Below are positions 8,164-17,649 of a stretch of 64,000 nt of DNA, piece after piece. Position 1 is the first letter of the stretch. Every line of letters starts with the position of its first letter. The notes under the pieces were generated by a model. That model was given only the letters and a program-made list of their open reading frames with translations. It was not told the DNA's origin and did not search any database. The translations under genes were made by a program, and so were the position numbers. Origin of the DNA: JADFOI01 sp965218935. Its GTDB lineage: Bacteria > Acidobacteriota > UBA6911 > RPQK01 > JADFOI01. Location: the NCBI GenBank assembly GCA_965218935.1, contig CBDCMH010000005.1, positions 124,001-188,000 on the forward strand, written 5' to 3'.

Positions 8164-10053
8164 ATGCCTATCCGACACTGTTGGCTTGTGATCGTCTTCG
8201 TTCTTGTCGCCGCTTCCTTTGCTCTTTCGCAAGGGACCGCAGACACGGTTTTGTACAACGGCAAGATTTTGACGGTCGATAGCAACTTTCGAGTTGCGCA
8301 GGCAGCTGCGATCCGGGGTAACAGAATTGCAGCCGTCGGGACCAACGACGAGGTGCTCAGACTCGCCGGGTCCAATACGACCAGGATTGATTTGAAAGGG
8401 AAGACGGTAACGCCTGGCCTCATCAATACCCACATGCATATGGAATCACTCGGGGGTTATCGGCGTGAAGTGTCTCCCACCAAGAGCAGGAAATTCCCTG
8501 TCAACATGAGAGCTGTGCGAACCAAAGACGACCTGATCCAGCAGATCAGCGACATTATTACCGCCTTTAATATCCCGCCGGGCCAGTGGCTCTTTTTCCC
8601 CACCAATCCGAGGGGAGATCAGGCCAAGCTCATCTTTGACGACATGAACGCGACGGAGCTGGATAAGGCTGCGCCCAACAATCCCATCATCATGTCGGTA
8701 GGGATGCCGGAGAGAAACATCAATATGGCCAGCGGCAATGCCATTCGAGAGCTGTGGCGCAAGTACGGCGACTTCCTTGAAACCTATGGGCGTTACTGGA
8801 TCGACGCTTCGGGAAAGCCGAGTGGTATCCTGGAGGCTCCCGCCAGCCGTATTCCCTGGGAGGACGAGGAGTTTGGGCTGGGTCCTAAACCGGAAGACGT
8901 GGGTCCCCACTTCAGAAAGATTCTCATCGAGAATTTCTCCTCTATGGGTGTGACCACGCTCTCGGCAGGTCTGAACACCTGGACGGTGAGAGCCTATCAG
9001 TGGCTGGACTCGCGAGGCGAGATGCCACTGCGATACGCCTACGGGGCCATGGCGGCATTTGGTCCAGGTGTGGACCTCAAGCAGTTCAAGCTGGGCGACG
9101 GCACCGACAATGTCTTTATCGCTTCCATGAGCCCGCGGGCGGTGGACGGCGCGGGTGGCAGGATGTGCATTTCTCTGTCCAGAGACGCTCAGGCAGCTGC
9201 TACTGCTGAGGGGCCCGCAGACTCCAGGGGGATGATGGCAATATCTTCTGGCGCCCCCTGGTTCCCTCGGGGCCAGTGCAGCCTGGATATCGAGTACAAC
9301 GGAGGCACCCGGGGAGCCCGGATTCAAGGCAACTACTTTCTGGAGTGGTACAGCCAGGTTGCCGCGAACGGTCTCAGAGCCGGCAATTTTCACATCTCTG
9401 GAGATGATTCCCACTCCCGTTTTATCAGCCACCTGGAGCGGATCGACCAGGCCGATCCGGGGGCGGTCAAGGGCTGGGCCATGGACCACTGCAATTTGAT
9501 CGACCCCAGGGACGTCACACGAGCGGGAAAGCTAGGACTCATGTGGAGTTGTAACCCCGGCGCCGCCATCAGCCAATCTGTGGCCGCGGCCTTTGGCGAG
9601 CAAGTTCTCAACACCCATGCGGTCCCGGTCCGGTCGATGATCGACGCCGGTATTAACGTCTCACTGGAAGGGGAAGGCTCCGGCACCTTCTGGGGCGCTC
9701 TCGAACTCCTGATCACTCGGAAGGATGAAGACGGCAAGGTCTGGTGGCCCGCTCAACGGGTGGACCGGGTCCTGGCCCTGAGAATTGCCACTCAGAACGG
9801 GGCTAATTACGTCGCTAAAGGGGATGATCTCGGTTCCATCGAGCCGGGTAAGTTTGCAGATCTCGTCATTCTGGATCGTGATTATATGGCGATACCCGAG
9901 GAGGAGATCGGGGAAATGCGACCCCTGATGACCATGAAAGGGGGCCAGTTCATCTTCCTGCGCACCGACTTTGCCAACGAAAACAATCTGAGGCCGATCG
10001 GTGCCGAGATCAGCACCCACGAGGAATTGCTGGCACGACGGCCACAGAGGTGA
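8164..10053 (+). CDS. Exported YtcJ-like amidohydrolase, four-cysteine subfamily
   Basis: The 629-residue protein has a signal peptide ending near ALSQ (residue 23), then TVLYNGKILTVDSNF. The metal pair NTHMH is at residues 89-92; other histidines sit in NFHISGDDSH and MDHCNLID. It belongs to the 'NTHxH' subfamily of seven genes in this window. That subfamily has invariant cysteines in GRMC, RGQC, DHC and WSC and a strand-8 segment INVSLEG instead of GSD. Its N-terminal half is closest to the paralog at 44962 (shared MESLG, PTxSRKFPVNMRAVRTKDDL). The ATG has GAGGAGG seven bases upstream. It is followed by the TonB receptor gene after 206 bp. A periplasmic metal-dependent hydrolase of unknown substrate. 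Confidence 0.9.
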   Translation: MPIRHCWLVIVFVLVAASFALSQGTADTVLYNGKILTVDSNFRVAQAAAIRGNRIAAVGTNDEVLRLAGSNTTRIDLKGKTVTPGLINTHMHMESLGGYRREVSPTKSRKFPVNMRAVRTKDDLIQQISDIITAFNIPPGQWLFFPTNPRGDQAKLIFDDMNATELDKAAPNNPIIMSVGMPERNINMASGNAIRELWRKYGDFLETYGRYWIDASGKPSGILEAPASRIPWEDEEFGLGPKPEDVGPHFRKILIENFSSMGVTTLSAGLNTWTVRAYQWLDSRGEMPLRYAYGAMAAFGPGVDLKQFKLGDGTDNVFIASMSPRAVDGAGGRMCISLSRDAQAAATAEGPADSRGMMAISSGAPWFPRGQCSLDIEYNGGTRGARIQGNYFLEWYSQVAANGLRAGNFHISGDDSHSRFISHLERIDQADPGAVKGWAMDHCNLIDPRDVTRAGKLGLMWSCNPGAAISQSVAAAFGEQVLNTHAVPVRSMIDAGINVSLEGEGSGTFWGALELLITRKDEDGKVWWPAQRVDRVLALRIATQNGANYVAKGDDLGSIEPGKFADLVILDRDYMAIPEEEIGEMRPLMTMKGGQFIFLRTDFANENNLRPIGAEISTHEELLARRPQR

Positions 10054-10259
10054 AACAGGACAACGGATTCAATAATTTGAATTATGATTCAGTTTTTGGA
10101 ATTGTCTTTTGCCCTTGATCGCGCTATCTAGTTGTGCTCTACTGCATGAACACAGTATATAGCGGACTTCAGATTTGGCATGTTGATTGCACGTAGTTAC
10201 GCATAATTTTAGCTCTTACCTACAATGTAATATAAACGTTAAAAGCGGAGGTAACTGAA

Positions 10260-13200
10260 ATGGGTGAATCTAAGAAATTTCAGGTCATAGGAATGTGCGC
10301 ACTCTTTTTACTCTTCATCGGAGGGAATATGGGGCTGGCTGTGGCCCAGGGGACGACCGCCACCATCCAGGGCCAGGCTCTGGATGAAACAGGCGCCGTC
10401 CTGCCAGGTGTGGACGTCACGGTCCGCAACCTGAACACCGGGATTGAAAGAAGCACGATCACAGATGATGAGGGGTTGTATCGCCTCTTAAATCTCACGT
10501 TGGGAGACTACGAGATGGAAGCCTCTTTGCCTGGGTTTCAGACCTCGGTCAGAAGCGGCATCACGCTTACCTTGGGACAACAGGCCGTGGTGGATTTCAC
10601 CCTTCAGATAGGAGAGATCTCGTCAAGAGTCACAGTGACGGGTGAGGCAGCGCTGGTGGAGAGCACCTCCACAGTGATCTCGGGCTTGATCAATACCTCG
10701 CAGTTGGAATCCCTGCCACTGAACGGACGAAGCTTCACCGAACTGGCTGAGCTTTCCCCCGGGGTCATGCACTCGCGCACGTCGAGGGCTGGAACCATTT
10801 CGGGGTTTGGCAGAAAGATCACCATCAGTGGTTTCCGGCCCTTTGAGACCAGCTATACGCTGGACGGGCAGAACATCAACGACTCCTGGAATATGGTAGG
10901 CGGTGCTACCGGCGGGGTGGCAGGTGTGGATGCGGTGCGAGAATTCAAGGTGATTACCAACCCGTTTAGCAGCGAGTACGGCCGCATGGCGGGGGGGCAA
11001 GTTTCGGTCGTCACCAAGTCGGGAACCAACGAGTTTCACGGCTCAGTCTACGCGTATCACCGCAATGACAACCTGGATGCCTCCAATTTCTTCGATGAGA
11101 GCATTGTCGATAGCTCTGGCGCTTTCATAGGCAAGGACAAACCCGAGTTCAAGCGGAACCAGTTTGGCGCCAGTATCGGCGGTCCGATTGTGTCGGATCG
11201 GACCTTTTTCTTTGGCAACTACGAGGGGCTGAGAGAAGGTCTGGGAACGACCTCGATATCGACTGTGCCGGACAGAGGTGTGCATCAGGGCTTTCTTCCC
11301 GACTCCAATGGGGTTCCTCAGTTCATCGGCGTGGACCCGAACGTAGCGCCCTTCCTGGCCCTTTATCCGCTACCTGAGGCGGCGAATGAAGACGGAGAGG
11401 GCACCGCCGAATTTCTTTGGGAAAACAAGCAAGTGACCGACGCGGATTACTACCTGGCTCGAGTAGACCACAATTTTGGCTCCTTTCTTGGATTCGGGGA
11501 ATCGAACGCCGTTGAGGCACGCTATACGTTCGATGACAGCGAGCAGCTCACGCCAGTTATTGGGCTTATAGATACCACGAACTCGATGCGAACTCAGTAT
11601 GTCTCCCTGGCTCTCAATACCGTGGTTTCGCCCCGGGCGGTCAACCGGTTGCAGGTTGCATACAACCGTTCGAGGTTTCTGGTATTCAGTGTACCCGGTC
11701 CGGACCTGGAAGCTGCGGGAGGTGCTCCCCTGCTGACTCTGGCAAATGACTTGCCGCCCTGGGACATGATGACCAGAATCGGTCCGGGAGATGGCGTCTT
11801 CAGTCTGGGTGGCGCCAGCAGCGCCCCTCGCAACTTGGTTTTAAACCTCTGGCAAGTCAAGGACGATCTGTCCTACAACTTCGGCCGGCACTCGTTGAAA
11901 TTCGGTTTCAATGCAGAGACTATGAACAACAACTGGCTGCACACCTTTCGCGCCATAGGGCAGTACAGCTTCCGGGATCTAGAGGACTTCATGACCAACG
12001 TCCCTCGTTCCTTCACTTCAACGAGCGGCGACACCGAGCATTTCCGAAGTTTTCAACAGCGTTTGTTTGGCTGGTACATTCAGGATGATTTCCAGGCCGG
12101 CCCCAGTGTCACCCTGAACCTGGGCCTGCGCCACGAGTTCATCACCGAGGTGACTGAAAAATGGGACCGGATCCATCTTGTACCGAATTGGGACGATCCG
12201 ACTGCGGATCCGGTGGCCGACTCTACACAGGGATTTTTTAAAAACCCGTCTCTGGCAAATTTCGCTCCCCGACTGGGTGTCGCCTGGGACATCTTCGGCA
12301 CCGGGAAGACGTCGCTGCGGGCAGGATTTGGGGTGTTTTACAGCCAGATCATCAACAACAACTGGCGCTTTCCTGCGGCACAGACGGTACCGCTTTACAA
12401 GGCCGGTACGATCCGATCGCAGGATCAACCGATTGATTTTCCTGACGCCTTTGAAACCCAGCAGGGTCTGCTAGGGGGGGCCATCGCCGTTCAGAGCATC
12501 GTGGAGGACGCCGATCAGCCGACCACGCTACAGTACAGCCTCAACATCCAGCACGAAGTCATTCCCAACACACTAGTAACCGTAGAATATGCCGGGAACC
12601 GGGGTTATAACCAACAGCGCATCCAGGATTTCAACATGCGGGTGCCGGTACGAGAGAGCGACGGTCGATTGTTTTTCGGCCCGGCAGATCACAATATTGC
12701 AATAGGCGACCCGGGCAACCCCATTTTTAACACCTCCGCCGAGAGGCTCTGGATTGCCCATTTCGATGGAGAGTCGTGGTACCACGCCCTTCGGCTCGCA
12801 CTGAACCGCCGTTTTACCTCAAACCTATCGTTTCAGATTGCCTACACCTATTCCAAATCCATTGATCTTGGATCCAATTTTCAGGGCAGCGGTAACTTTT
12901 TCAGCGAATCCGGGAACGGTTTTCGTGGGGCACCGCCTGGATTCGGCACCCAAGAGCCAGCGAATCGAAAGGGACTCAGCGCCTTTGACGTGCGAAATAA
13001 CTTTATCGCCAACTTCACCTATGCCCTTCCCGTGGGTAGCGGCCAGACGTATGCGTTGAGCGGTGTAGCTAATTCCCTCCTGGGAGGGTGGTCTGTTAAC
13101 GGCGTCATCCGGCTTGCCGATGGGAATACCCTGGAAACTCATGGCAGCCGCGCGTCCAACTATCGAGGAGATGATTTCGGCGACTTAAGCACGAACCCCC

Positions 13201-13565
13201 CCAATATAGTACCGGGCGCGAAGGCCAATACCATCTTTCCCCAAAATCCAGATCAGTACTTTGATCCGTCGGTATTTGAGCTGCCCGAGCCTGGATATTT
13301 CGGCAATCTGGGACGGCACTCGGTGATCGGACCCGGTGTTGCCAATGTGGACTTTTCGGTTTTCAAGACCACCGCCATCACTGAGACTGCCTCGATCCAG
13401 TTTCGGGCGGAATTCTTCAACGTGTTCAACCGGCCGAACTTCGCTGCGCCCAACGAAAACATCTGGAGTTCCCGAACCTTGAATGTCCGGAGCGATGCAG
13501 GCAGAATCACCAGTACGATTACCACTTCGCGGCAGATCCAATTTGCTCTCAGACTGACATTTTAA
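10260..13565 (+). CDS. TonB-dependent receptor, Oar-like, with carboxypeptidase-regulatory-like N-terminus
   Basis: This 1101-residue outer-membrane receptor has a signal peptide (cleavage near VAQG, residue 30). A carboxypeptidase-regulatory-like beta-sandwich follows (about 31-120, ATIQGQALDETGAVLPGVDV and TVTGEAALVE). The plug contains LPLNGRSFTELAELSPGV and the barrel runs to the C-terminus. The last residue is Phe in IQFALRLTF, the usual outer-membrane insertion signal. The layout matches the large Oar-like receptors abundant in Acidobacteriota, which import large or polymeric substrates with TonB-ExbBD energy. The ATG has GGAGG seven bases upstream. A strong hairpin follows the stop, so it is probably a one-gene unit. 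Its neighbours are an exported amidohydrolase and a redox cluster; the cargo is unknown. Confidence 0.93.
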   Translation: MGESKKFQVIGMCALFLLFIGGNMGLAVAQGTTATIQGQALDETGAVLPGVDVTVRNLNTGIERSTITDDEGLYRLLNLTLGDYEMEASLPGFQTSVRSGITLTLGQQAVVDFTLQIGEISSRVTVTGEAALVESTSTVISGLINTSQLESLPLNGRSFTELAELSPGVMHSRTSRAGTISGFGRKITISGFRPFETSYTLDGQNINDSWNMVGGATGGVAGVDAVREFKVITNPFSSEYGRMAGGQVSVVTKSGTNEFHGSVYAYHRNDNLDASNFFDESIVDSSGAFIGKDKPEFKRNQFGASIGGPIVSDRTFFFGNYEGLREGLGTTSISTVPDRGVHQGFLPDSNGVPQFIGVDPNVAPFLALYPLPEAANEDGEGTAEFLWENKQVTDADYYLARVDHNFGSFLGFGESNAVEARYTFDDSEQLTPVIGLIDTTNSMRTQYVSLALNTVVSPRAVNRLQVAYNRSRFLVFSVPGPDLEAAGGAPLLTLANDLPPWDMMTRIGPGDGVFSLGGASSAPRNLVLNLWQVKDDLSYNFGRHSLKFGFNAETMNNNWLHTFRAIGQYSFRDLEDFMTNVPRSFTSTSGDTEHFRSFQQRLFGWYIQDDFQAGPSVTLNLGLRHEFITEVTEKWDRIHLVPNWDDPTADPVADSTQGFFKNPSLANFAPRLGVAWDIFGTGKTSLRAGFGVFYSQIINNNWRFPAAQTVPLYKAGTIRSQDQPIDFPDAFETQQGLLGGAIAVQSIVEDADQPTTLQYSLNIQHEVIPNTLVTVEYAGNRGYNQQRIQDFNMRVPVRESDGRLFFGPADHNIAIGDPGNPIFNTSAERLWIAHFDGESWYHALRLALNRRFTSNLSFQIAYTYSKSIDLGSNFQGSGNFFSESGNGFRGAPPGFGTQEPANRKGLSAFDVRNNFIANFTYALPVGSGQTYALSGVANSLLGGWSVNGVIRLADGNTLETHGSRASNYRGDDFGDLSTNPPNIVPGAKANTIFPQNPDQYFDPSVFELPEPGYFGNLGRHSVIGPGVANVDFSVFKTTAITETASIQFRAEFFNVFNRPNFAAPNENIWSSRTLNVRSDAGRITSTITTSRQIQFALRLTF

Positions 13566-13580
13566 AAGATCCCGATTGCC

Positions 13581-13616
13581 AAGCTGTGGCCGGATTCTCG
13601 AATCCGGCCACAGCTT
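13581..13616 (+). terminator. Strong hairpin terminator after the TonB receptor
   Basis: A perfect 17-bp stem (AAGCTGTGGCCGGATTC and its complement) with a 2-nt loop begins 16 bp past the TAA stop and is followed by GTTTCAT. The stem is long and GC-rich; the downstream T run is short. It most likely ends the receptor transcript and separates it from the redox cluster. Confidence 0.8.
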
Positions 13617-13732
13617 GTTTCATGGTGAGGGATATTCACCAACAATCTGATCGCCAATCAGGTTTAGCTCTACAGGACATGATCCACAGCGTGCGCCTTT
13701 AGCCGAATCCTTTGAAGAATTACCCACAGGAA

Positions 13733-13756
13733 GCGACGGAGGCGGCGACGGAGGCG
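13733..13756 (+). repeat. Tandem 12-bp repeat carrying two Shine-Dalgarno sites
   Basis: GCGACGGAGGCG occurs twice in a row, ending two bases before the GMC start codon at 13759. Each unit contains GGAGG; the proximal one has a 4-nt spacing from GGAGG to ATG. The unit could vary in number by slippage and so tune translation. That role is inference. Confidence 0.6.
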
Positions 13757-13758
13757 GC

Positions 13759-15366
13759 ATGGATACTTACGACGTTCTGATCGTGGGTGGCGGCATGGCT
13801 GGGTGCATATTGGCCACCCGCATCGCCGAACATGGCATCCATCCAGAAACGGGAGCGCGCCTCAAGGTTGCCATGGTCGAGCGCGGCCCCTATTTCAAGG
13901 GTGACCCCAAACCCGGTTACGGAATTCCCCTACGGCGGAAAATGTTCACCAATATCACCCGCGAATTCCGAGAGGGTGGTCGCTACTCCATGGGACTGTT
14001 TTCCAGCCGCTATGATGTCATGACGGGAAATGTCGACCGGTCGGGCACCGGGACAGCAGACGTGGCCTCGATCGTTGGCGGTGGGTCCCTTCACTGGGGT
14101 GCAATAACCCAGGTTCCCGAAGATGTCGACTACCAGATCTGGGCCCAAGAGACCGGGGTGGACTGGACCGCGGACGAGTGCCGTTCGGCGGGCGAGGAGA
14201 TCCGTACTCTGTTCAACATCCATCCCCGGCCGGAGGCCTTGCTCAGGAAGGGGGACTTTCTGTTCAGGGAGGCCAGCAGGTCTTTGGGTTATGCAGTAAG
14301 GGAGCGGACAGTTGCTAAGAAAAACTGTATTCTCTGCGGTTTCTGCAACTCAGCGGATATGTGCAAGTACGACGCCAAGATGGGTCCCCTGATCACTCAT
14401 CTGCCGCTGGCCGAGAGCATGGGTGTAAAGATTATTCCCGACGCGGAAGTGGGAAAAATTGTTCTCGAGAAGGAAGGCGGCCGGGTGGTGGCCAAGGGGA
14501 TCCTCTATCGCCTCAACGGTCGCACGGAGAGCGCCGCAGCCGAAAAGATTATCGTTTCCTGCGGAACTTTTGGCACGCCTCCCCTGCTGTTTCGCTCCGG
14601 CTACGGCCGCAGGGATGTACTCGGCAGTAACCTGATCGTTGAAAATCCCAATATCGGTGAAAATATCGATGCCAAACCCAGCATGGGAAGTGTAACGGGT
14701 GTCTTTGATGAAGTACTCAGCGACGGTGACTATCGCGATGGAGGATTTTCTGTGGACCAGGACGTGGATTCTCGAGGGTATGCCGATCGCCTGCAACTAA
14801 CATTCAGCTCCCAGGGGCTGAACACAGCTCCAGAGCTGTTGGCTATACATCCGCTGGCGCCTCAGTTGGGAAAAGAGCACAAAGAATTTATGCGGGAGAT
14901 CTACAACCCGGAGGCTGCCTCGAATCCACGCCGCATGGCGCTCTTAAGGAGAGGGTCTGTTGGAGCTACGGTCATCCGTCCTTCCCAGGTCCGTGGCCGC
15001 ATAGACGCCAACGGACGGTTCCAGTACGATCTCAATCATCCTTCCATCTTGAAGCGTTTTCGGGAAGCAAGAGCAATCGCAGTGGAGCTTCTGAGACAGA
15101 TGGGTGCCAGGGAAATTCTTAATGCAAATAGACCTCTGCGGGTCAGTCGGGCCACCATGCAAGTGAGCTCTTGTCGTGCTGGAAGGGATGCGAGCACCTC
15201 CGTGGTGAACTCCGACTTTGAGTCCCACGACGTCGCCAATCTGTTGATCTGTGACGGCAGCGTCCTTCCGCGCAAAGCCAGCAACGGGTACGGGGCTCCG
15301 GTAGCCACCGTTGCCACCTATGCCGCCCAGCGTATCGTGGCAAAGCATTTCTCTGCCAGAAGCTAG
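13759..15366 (+). CDS. GMC family oxidoreductase (gluconate-dehydrogenase-type FAD subunit)
   Basis: The 535-residue flavoprotein opens with the ADP-binding motif VLIVGGGMAGCILATRIAE (residues 6-24). It has the GMC segment IVGGGSLHWGA (about 110) and the clustered cysteines CILCGFCNSADMC (about 194-206), matching the Cys-rich loop of the gluconate 2-dehydrogenase-like GMC branch. The C-terminal GMC motif is NLLICDGSVLPRKASNGYG. It has no signal peptide; in this family it is co-exported with a Tat-bearing small subunit, here the next gene (74 bp downstream). It probably oxidises a sugar or alcohol in the periplasm and passes electrons to a quinone or cytochrome. A naturally fused version occurs at 25081-27360. 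Substrate unknown. Confidence 0.9.
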   Translation: MDTYDVLIVGGGMAGCILATRIAEHGIHPETGARLKVAMVERGPYFKGDPKPGYGIPLRRKMFTNITREFREGGRYSMGLFSSRYDVMTGNVDRSGTGTADVASIVGGGSLHWGAITQVPEDVDYQIWAQETGVDWTADECRSAGEEIRTLFNIHPRPEALLRKGDFLFREASRSLGYAVRERTVAKKNCILCGFCNSADMCKYDAKMGPLITHLPLAESMGVKIIPDAEVGKIVLEKEGGRVVAKGILYRLNGRTESAAAEKIIVSCGTFGTPPLLFRSGYGRRDVLGSNLIVENPNIGENIDAKPSMGSVTGVFDEVLSDGDYRDGGFSVDQDVDSRGYADRLQLTFSSQGLNTAPELLAIHPLAPQLGKEHKEFMREIYNPEAASNPRRMALLRRGSVGATVIRPSQVRGRIDANGRFQYDLNHPSILKRFREARAIAVELLRQMGAREILNANRPLRVSRATMQVSSCRAGRDASTSVVNSDFESHDVANLLICDGSVLPRKASNGYGAPVATVATYAAQRIVAKHFSARS

Positions 15367-15440
15367 ACCAGCGGCTTCTGCCGGCGGGTCAGCAGCGAGG
15401 TGACGATCTTGATTTTTGAAAGGGTCAGGGAGGCAAGCAG

Positions 15441-16082
15441 ATGAAAGAGAAGGGACTGACCAGGAGGAATTTTTTAAAGACAACGGCCCTTGGTACAGCT
15501 GCCATTCCGGTAACGGCGACTGCTGGTTCCCTTCCCCAGCAGCCGGTAGCTGTGGATCGCACCGTCTTTATAGCGGCCGTGGGAGACACGCTTATTCCCA
15601 GCGAACCCAATGACCCCGGCTACAGGAGCCTGGAGCCCTTCAACATTACGGCTGAAGTCATGAAGGGGCTAGGTGCTCTCCCTGACGAAGATCTGGCACT
15701 GTTTAACCAGAGTGCGGAAACTGTTTTTGCTGGCAAGACTTTTTTGGAATTGGACGAGAGTGGGCGGGAAGATTACCTGGGCCTCGTCATCGAAGGAGTC
15801 CGTTTCGACGACAAACGACTGCTGACAAAGCTGCAAGGTATTTACCGCGTGATGCGGATGCGGGTCATGGCCGTTTACTATCAGAATTATCCCGAACACC
15901 TCATTGCCAGGGACGAAAACGATGTGCCCATTCTCCCCCCGGGAGAGCCGCACCAGATTACCAATCCCAACTCGGCTCGAATTTACACGGGCTGGGATCG
16001 AGCGGCTTATCATGGGCCTTTAACCTGGGAAGAGGAGGAACGACGCCGGAACTATTGTAAGCAACTGGACTGGCAGGAATAG
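15441..16082 (+). CDS. Gluconate 2-dehydrogenase subunit 3-like protein, Tat signal
   Basis: The 213-residue protein begins with a twin-arginine leader (TRRNFLKTTALGTAAIPV). The body resembles the Gluconate_2-dh3 small subunit: a GDTLIPSEPNDPGY motif, then the helical region with FAGKTFLELDESGRE. The late segment HQITNPNSARIYTGWD is nearly the same as HQITNPNTKKMVTGWD in the fused protein at 25081-27360. Small subunits of this family escort the folded FAD-bearing GMC partner through the Tat pore. GGGAGG lies upstream of the ATG. It is gene two of a four-gene cluster (13759-18294). The assignment is good; which electron acceptor it serves is unknown. Confidence 0.88.
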   Translation: MKEKGLTRRNFLKTTALGTAAIPVTATAGSLPQQPVAVDRTVFIAAVGDTLIPSEPNDPGYRSLEPFNITAEVMKGLGALPDEDLALFNQSAETVFAGKTFLELDESGREDYLGLVIEGVRFDDKRLLTKLQGIYRVMRMRVMAVYYQNYPEHLIARDENDVPILPPGEPHQITNPNSARIYTGWDRAAYHGPLTWEEEERRRNYCKQLDWQE

Positions 16083-16181
16083 CGACAATAGGGATTGCTG
16101 TTCCGATCCAGTTAAAAACAGCGTGTCTCTTGCAAACGGGCAGCATTCTCACTTTTGGGGCTAGAAAGGGGTTTAATCGAT

Positions 16182-17627
16182 ATGAAAGAGAAACGGGTCA
16201 GCCGGATGGCAAGACGGAAGTTTATCCGAGATGCGGCGGTGGCTGGGACGATGGCGGCAGTGCCGTGGGGATGGCGTTTTTCGCCTCAGCTTTTCGGGCA
16301 GACGGCATCGACTGGACCGGCCGACTGGCCCGGCTTCGGCTACGACCTGCACAACACGCGGTTTAACTCGGCCGAGCGGACGCTGGGCAGGGATAACGTG
16401 GGAAAGCTCGAGTTGAAATGGAACAAGATGGTGGAGGCCCCGATTCAGACTGTTCCCACGGTGGTTGGCGACACGCTTTTCTTTGGGACGATGGCTGCCT
16501 ATCAGTATGCCCTGGACGCCCGCACGGGAAGGGAGAAATGGAAGTTTTTCGTCGGGTATGATCACGGCTATGGTGGGAATCCCGGGATCCGGTCTTCCTG
16601 CCGGTACGACAACGGGCGCATTTATTTTGGGACCGGCATGGCCAAGGTGCACTGCCTGGATGCAGACTCAGGCGAAGAGGTCTGGCAGACCCAGGTCGAC
16701 GATAACCCGGCCCGCAACAACACCCAGATCTTCTGCTCGACGGCGGTCTCCAACGGCAAGGTCTACGTGGGAACCTCCTCGACCCAGGCCCAGGCGGTGT
16801 GTCTGGATGCAAACACAGGCGCGGTCCGATGGCGGTTTTACGTGGTGCCGGACCGCAGCCGCGATGGCGGAGGATCGATCTGGACCGCTCCGGCCGTGGA
16901 TGAGGAGACCAACACCGTCTATTTTACTACGGGAAGCGTGAAAAGCTTCATGCCGCCGGATCCGATGCTGTTTACCGAGAGCATAATCGCCTTCGACGCC
17001 GATACCGGTGAAATGCTCTGGTATGATCAGCTCCGGCGGGCGGATCCCTTTGATCTGGATTTCGGCTGCCATCCTATGGTCTTTGATGCCGTACATCCCT
17101 CCCAACCCAGTGAGGTCCGCAGGTGTGTGGGGGCGGGGAACAAGGCCGGATTTTACTGCTACAATCGCACCACGGGTCAAAGATACTGGAAGAACCAGCT
17201 CACCCCTGCGGGAGGCGGTTCGGGGCTGCGCTTAAACAACACGGCGGTGGCTTACAACCGGGTATTTGTGGTGTCCGCCGCCGGAGGTGTTCCCGGCCGG
17301 CCGGCCAGTTCGGTGGCGGCGGCGTTGCATGCCTACACAGGAGACATCTTGTGGTGGGTGGCCAATCCTACCCCTTCAATGGGGCCGGTAGCCGTGGCCA
17401 ACGAGGTGTTTTATCAGGGGTTGGCAAACGGTACTCTGGAGGCCATCGATACGGCCAATGGTCGGCAGCTGTGGACCTATCAGCTGCCCCGCATGATCAG
17501 AGGAGGAGTTTCCATTGCCAACGGTTGGTTGTACACGGCCACGGGGCGCAGCCAGTCCTGGAGGCTGGACGACACCTCTTCGGACGAGACCTTCGGGATC
17601 TATGCGTTCCAGCCAAGTTCATCCTGA
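16182..17627 (+). CDS. PQQ-type beta-propeller protein (quinoprotein-like), Tat signal
   Basis: The 481-residue product starts with a twin-arginine-like leader (ARRKFIRDAAVAGTMAAV). It then has about seven propeller repeats with the PQQ_2 pattern, such as YALDARTGREKWKFFVG, HCLDADSGEEVWQTQ, VCLDANTGAVRWRFYV, AFDADTGEMLWYD and EAIDTANGRQLWTYQ. Family members bind pyrroloquinoline quinone or serve as structural propellers. It is shorter than full PQQ alcohol dehydrogenases (about 600 residues) and has no heme domain. I chose the ATG at 16182, preceded by GAAAGGGG; an earlier in-frame start at 16155 lacks a ribosome site. It sits 99 bp after the small-subunit gene and 22 bp before the cupredoxin-like gene. 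Whether it is catalytic is not decided by the sequence. Confidence 0.85.
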   Translation: MKEKRVSRMARRKFIRDAAVAGTMAAVPWGWRFSPQLFGQTASTGPADWPGFGYDLHNTRFNSAERTLGRDNVGKLELKWNKMVEAPIQTVPTVVGDTLFFGTMAAYQYALDARTGREKWKFFVGYDHGYGGNPGIRSSCRYDNGRIYFGTGMAKVHCLDADSGEEVWQTQVDDNPARNNTQIFCSTAVSNGKVYVGTSSTQAQAVCLDANTGAVRWRFYVVPDRSRDGGGSIWTAPAVDEETNTVYFTTGSVKSFMPPDPMLFTESIIAFDADTGEMLWYDQLRRADPFDLDFGCHPMVFDAVHPSQPSEVRRCVGAGNKAGFYCYNRTTGQRYWKNQLTPAGGGSGLRLNNTAVAYNRVFVVSAAGGVPGRPASSVAAALHAYTGDILWWVANPTPSMGPVAVANEVFYQGLANGTLEAIDTANGRQLWTYQLPRMIRGGVSIANGWLYTATGRSQSWRLDDTSSDETFGIYAFQPSSS

Positions 17628-17649
17628 CGACAGCAGAGGAGAAAGAGCA

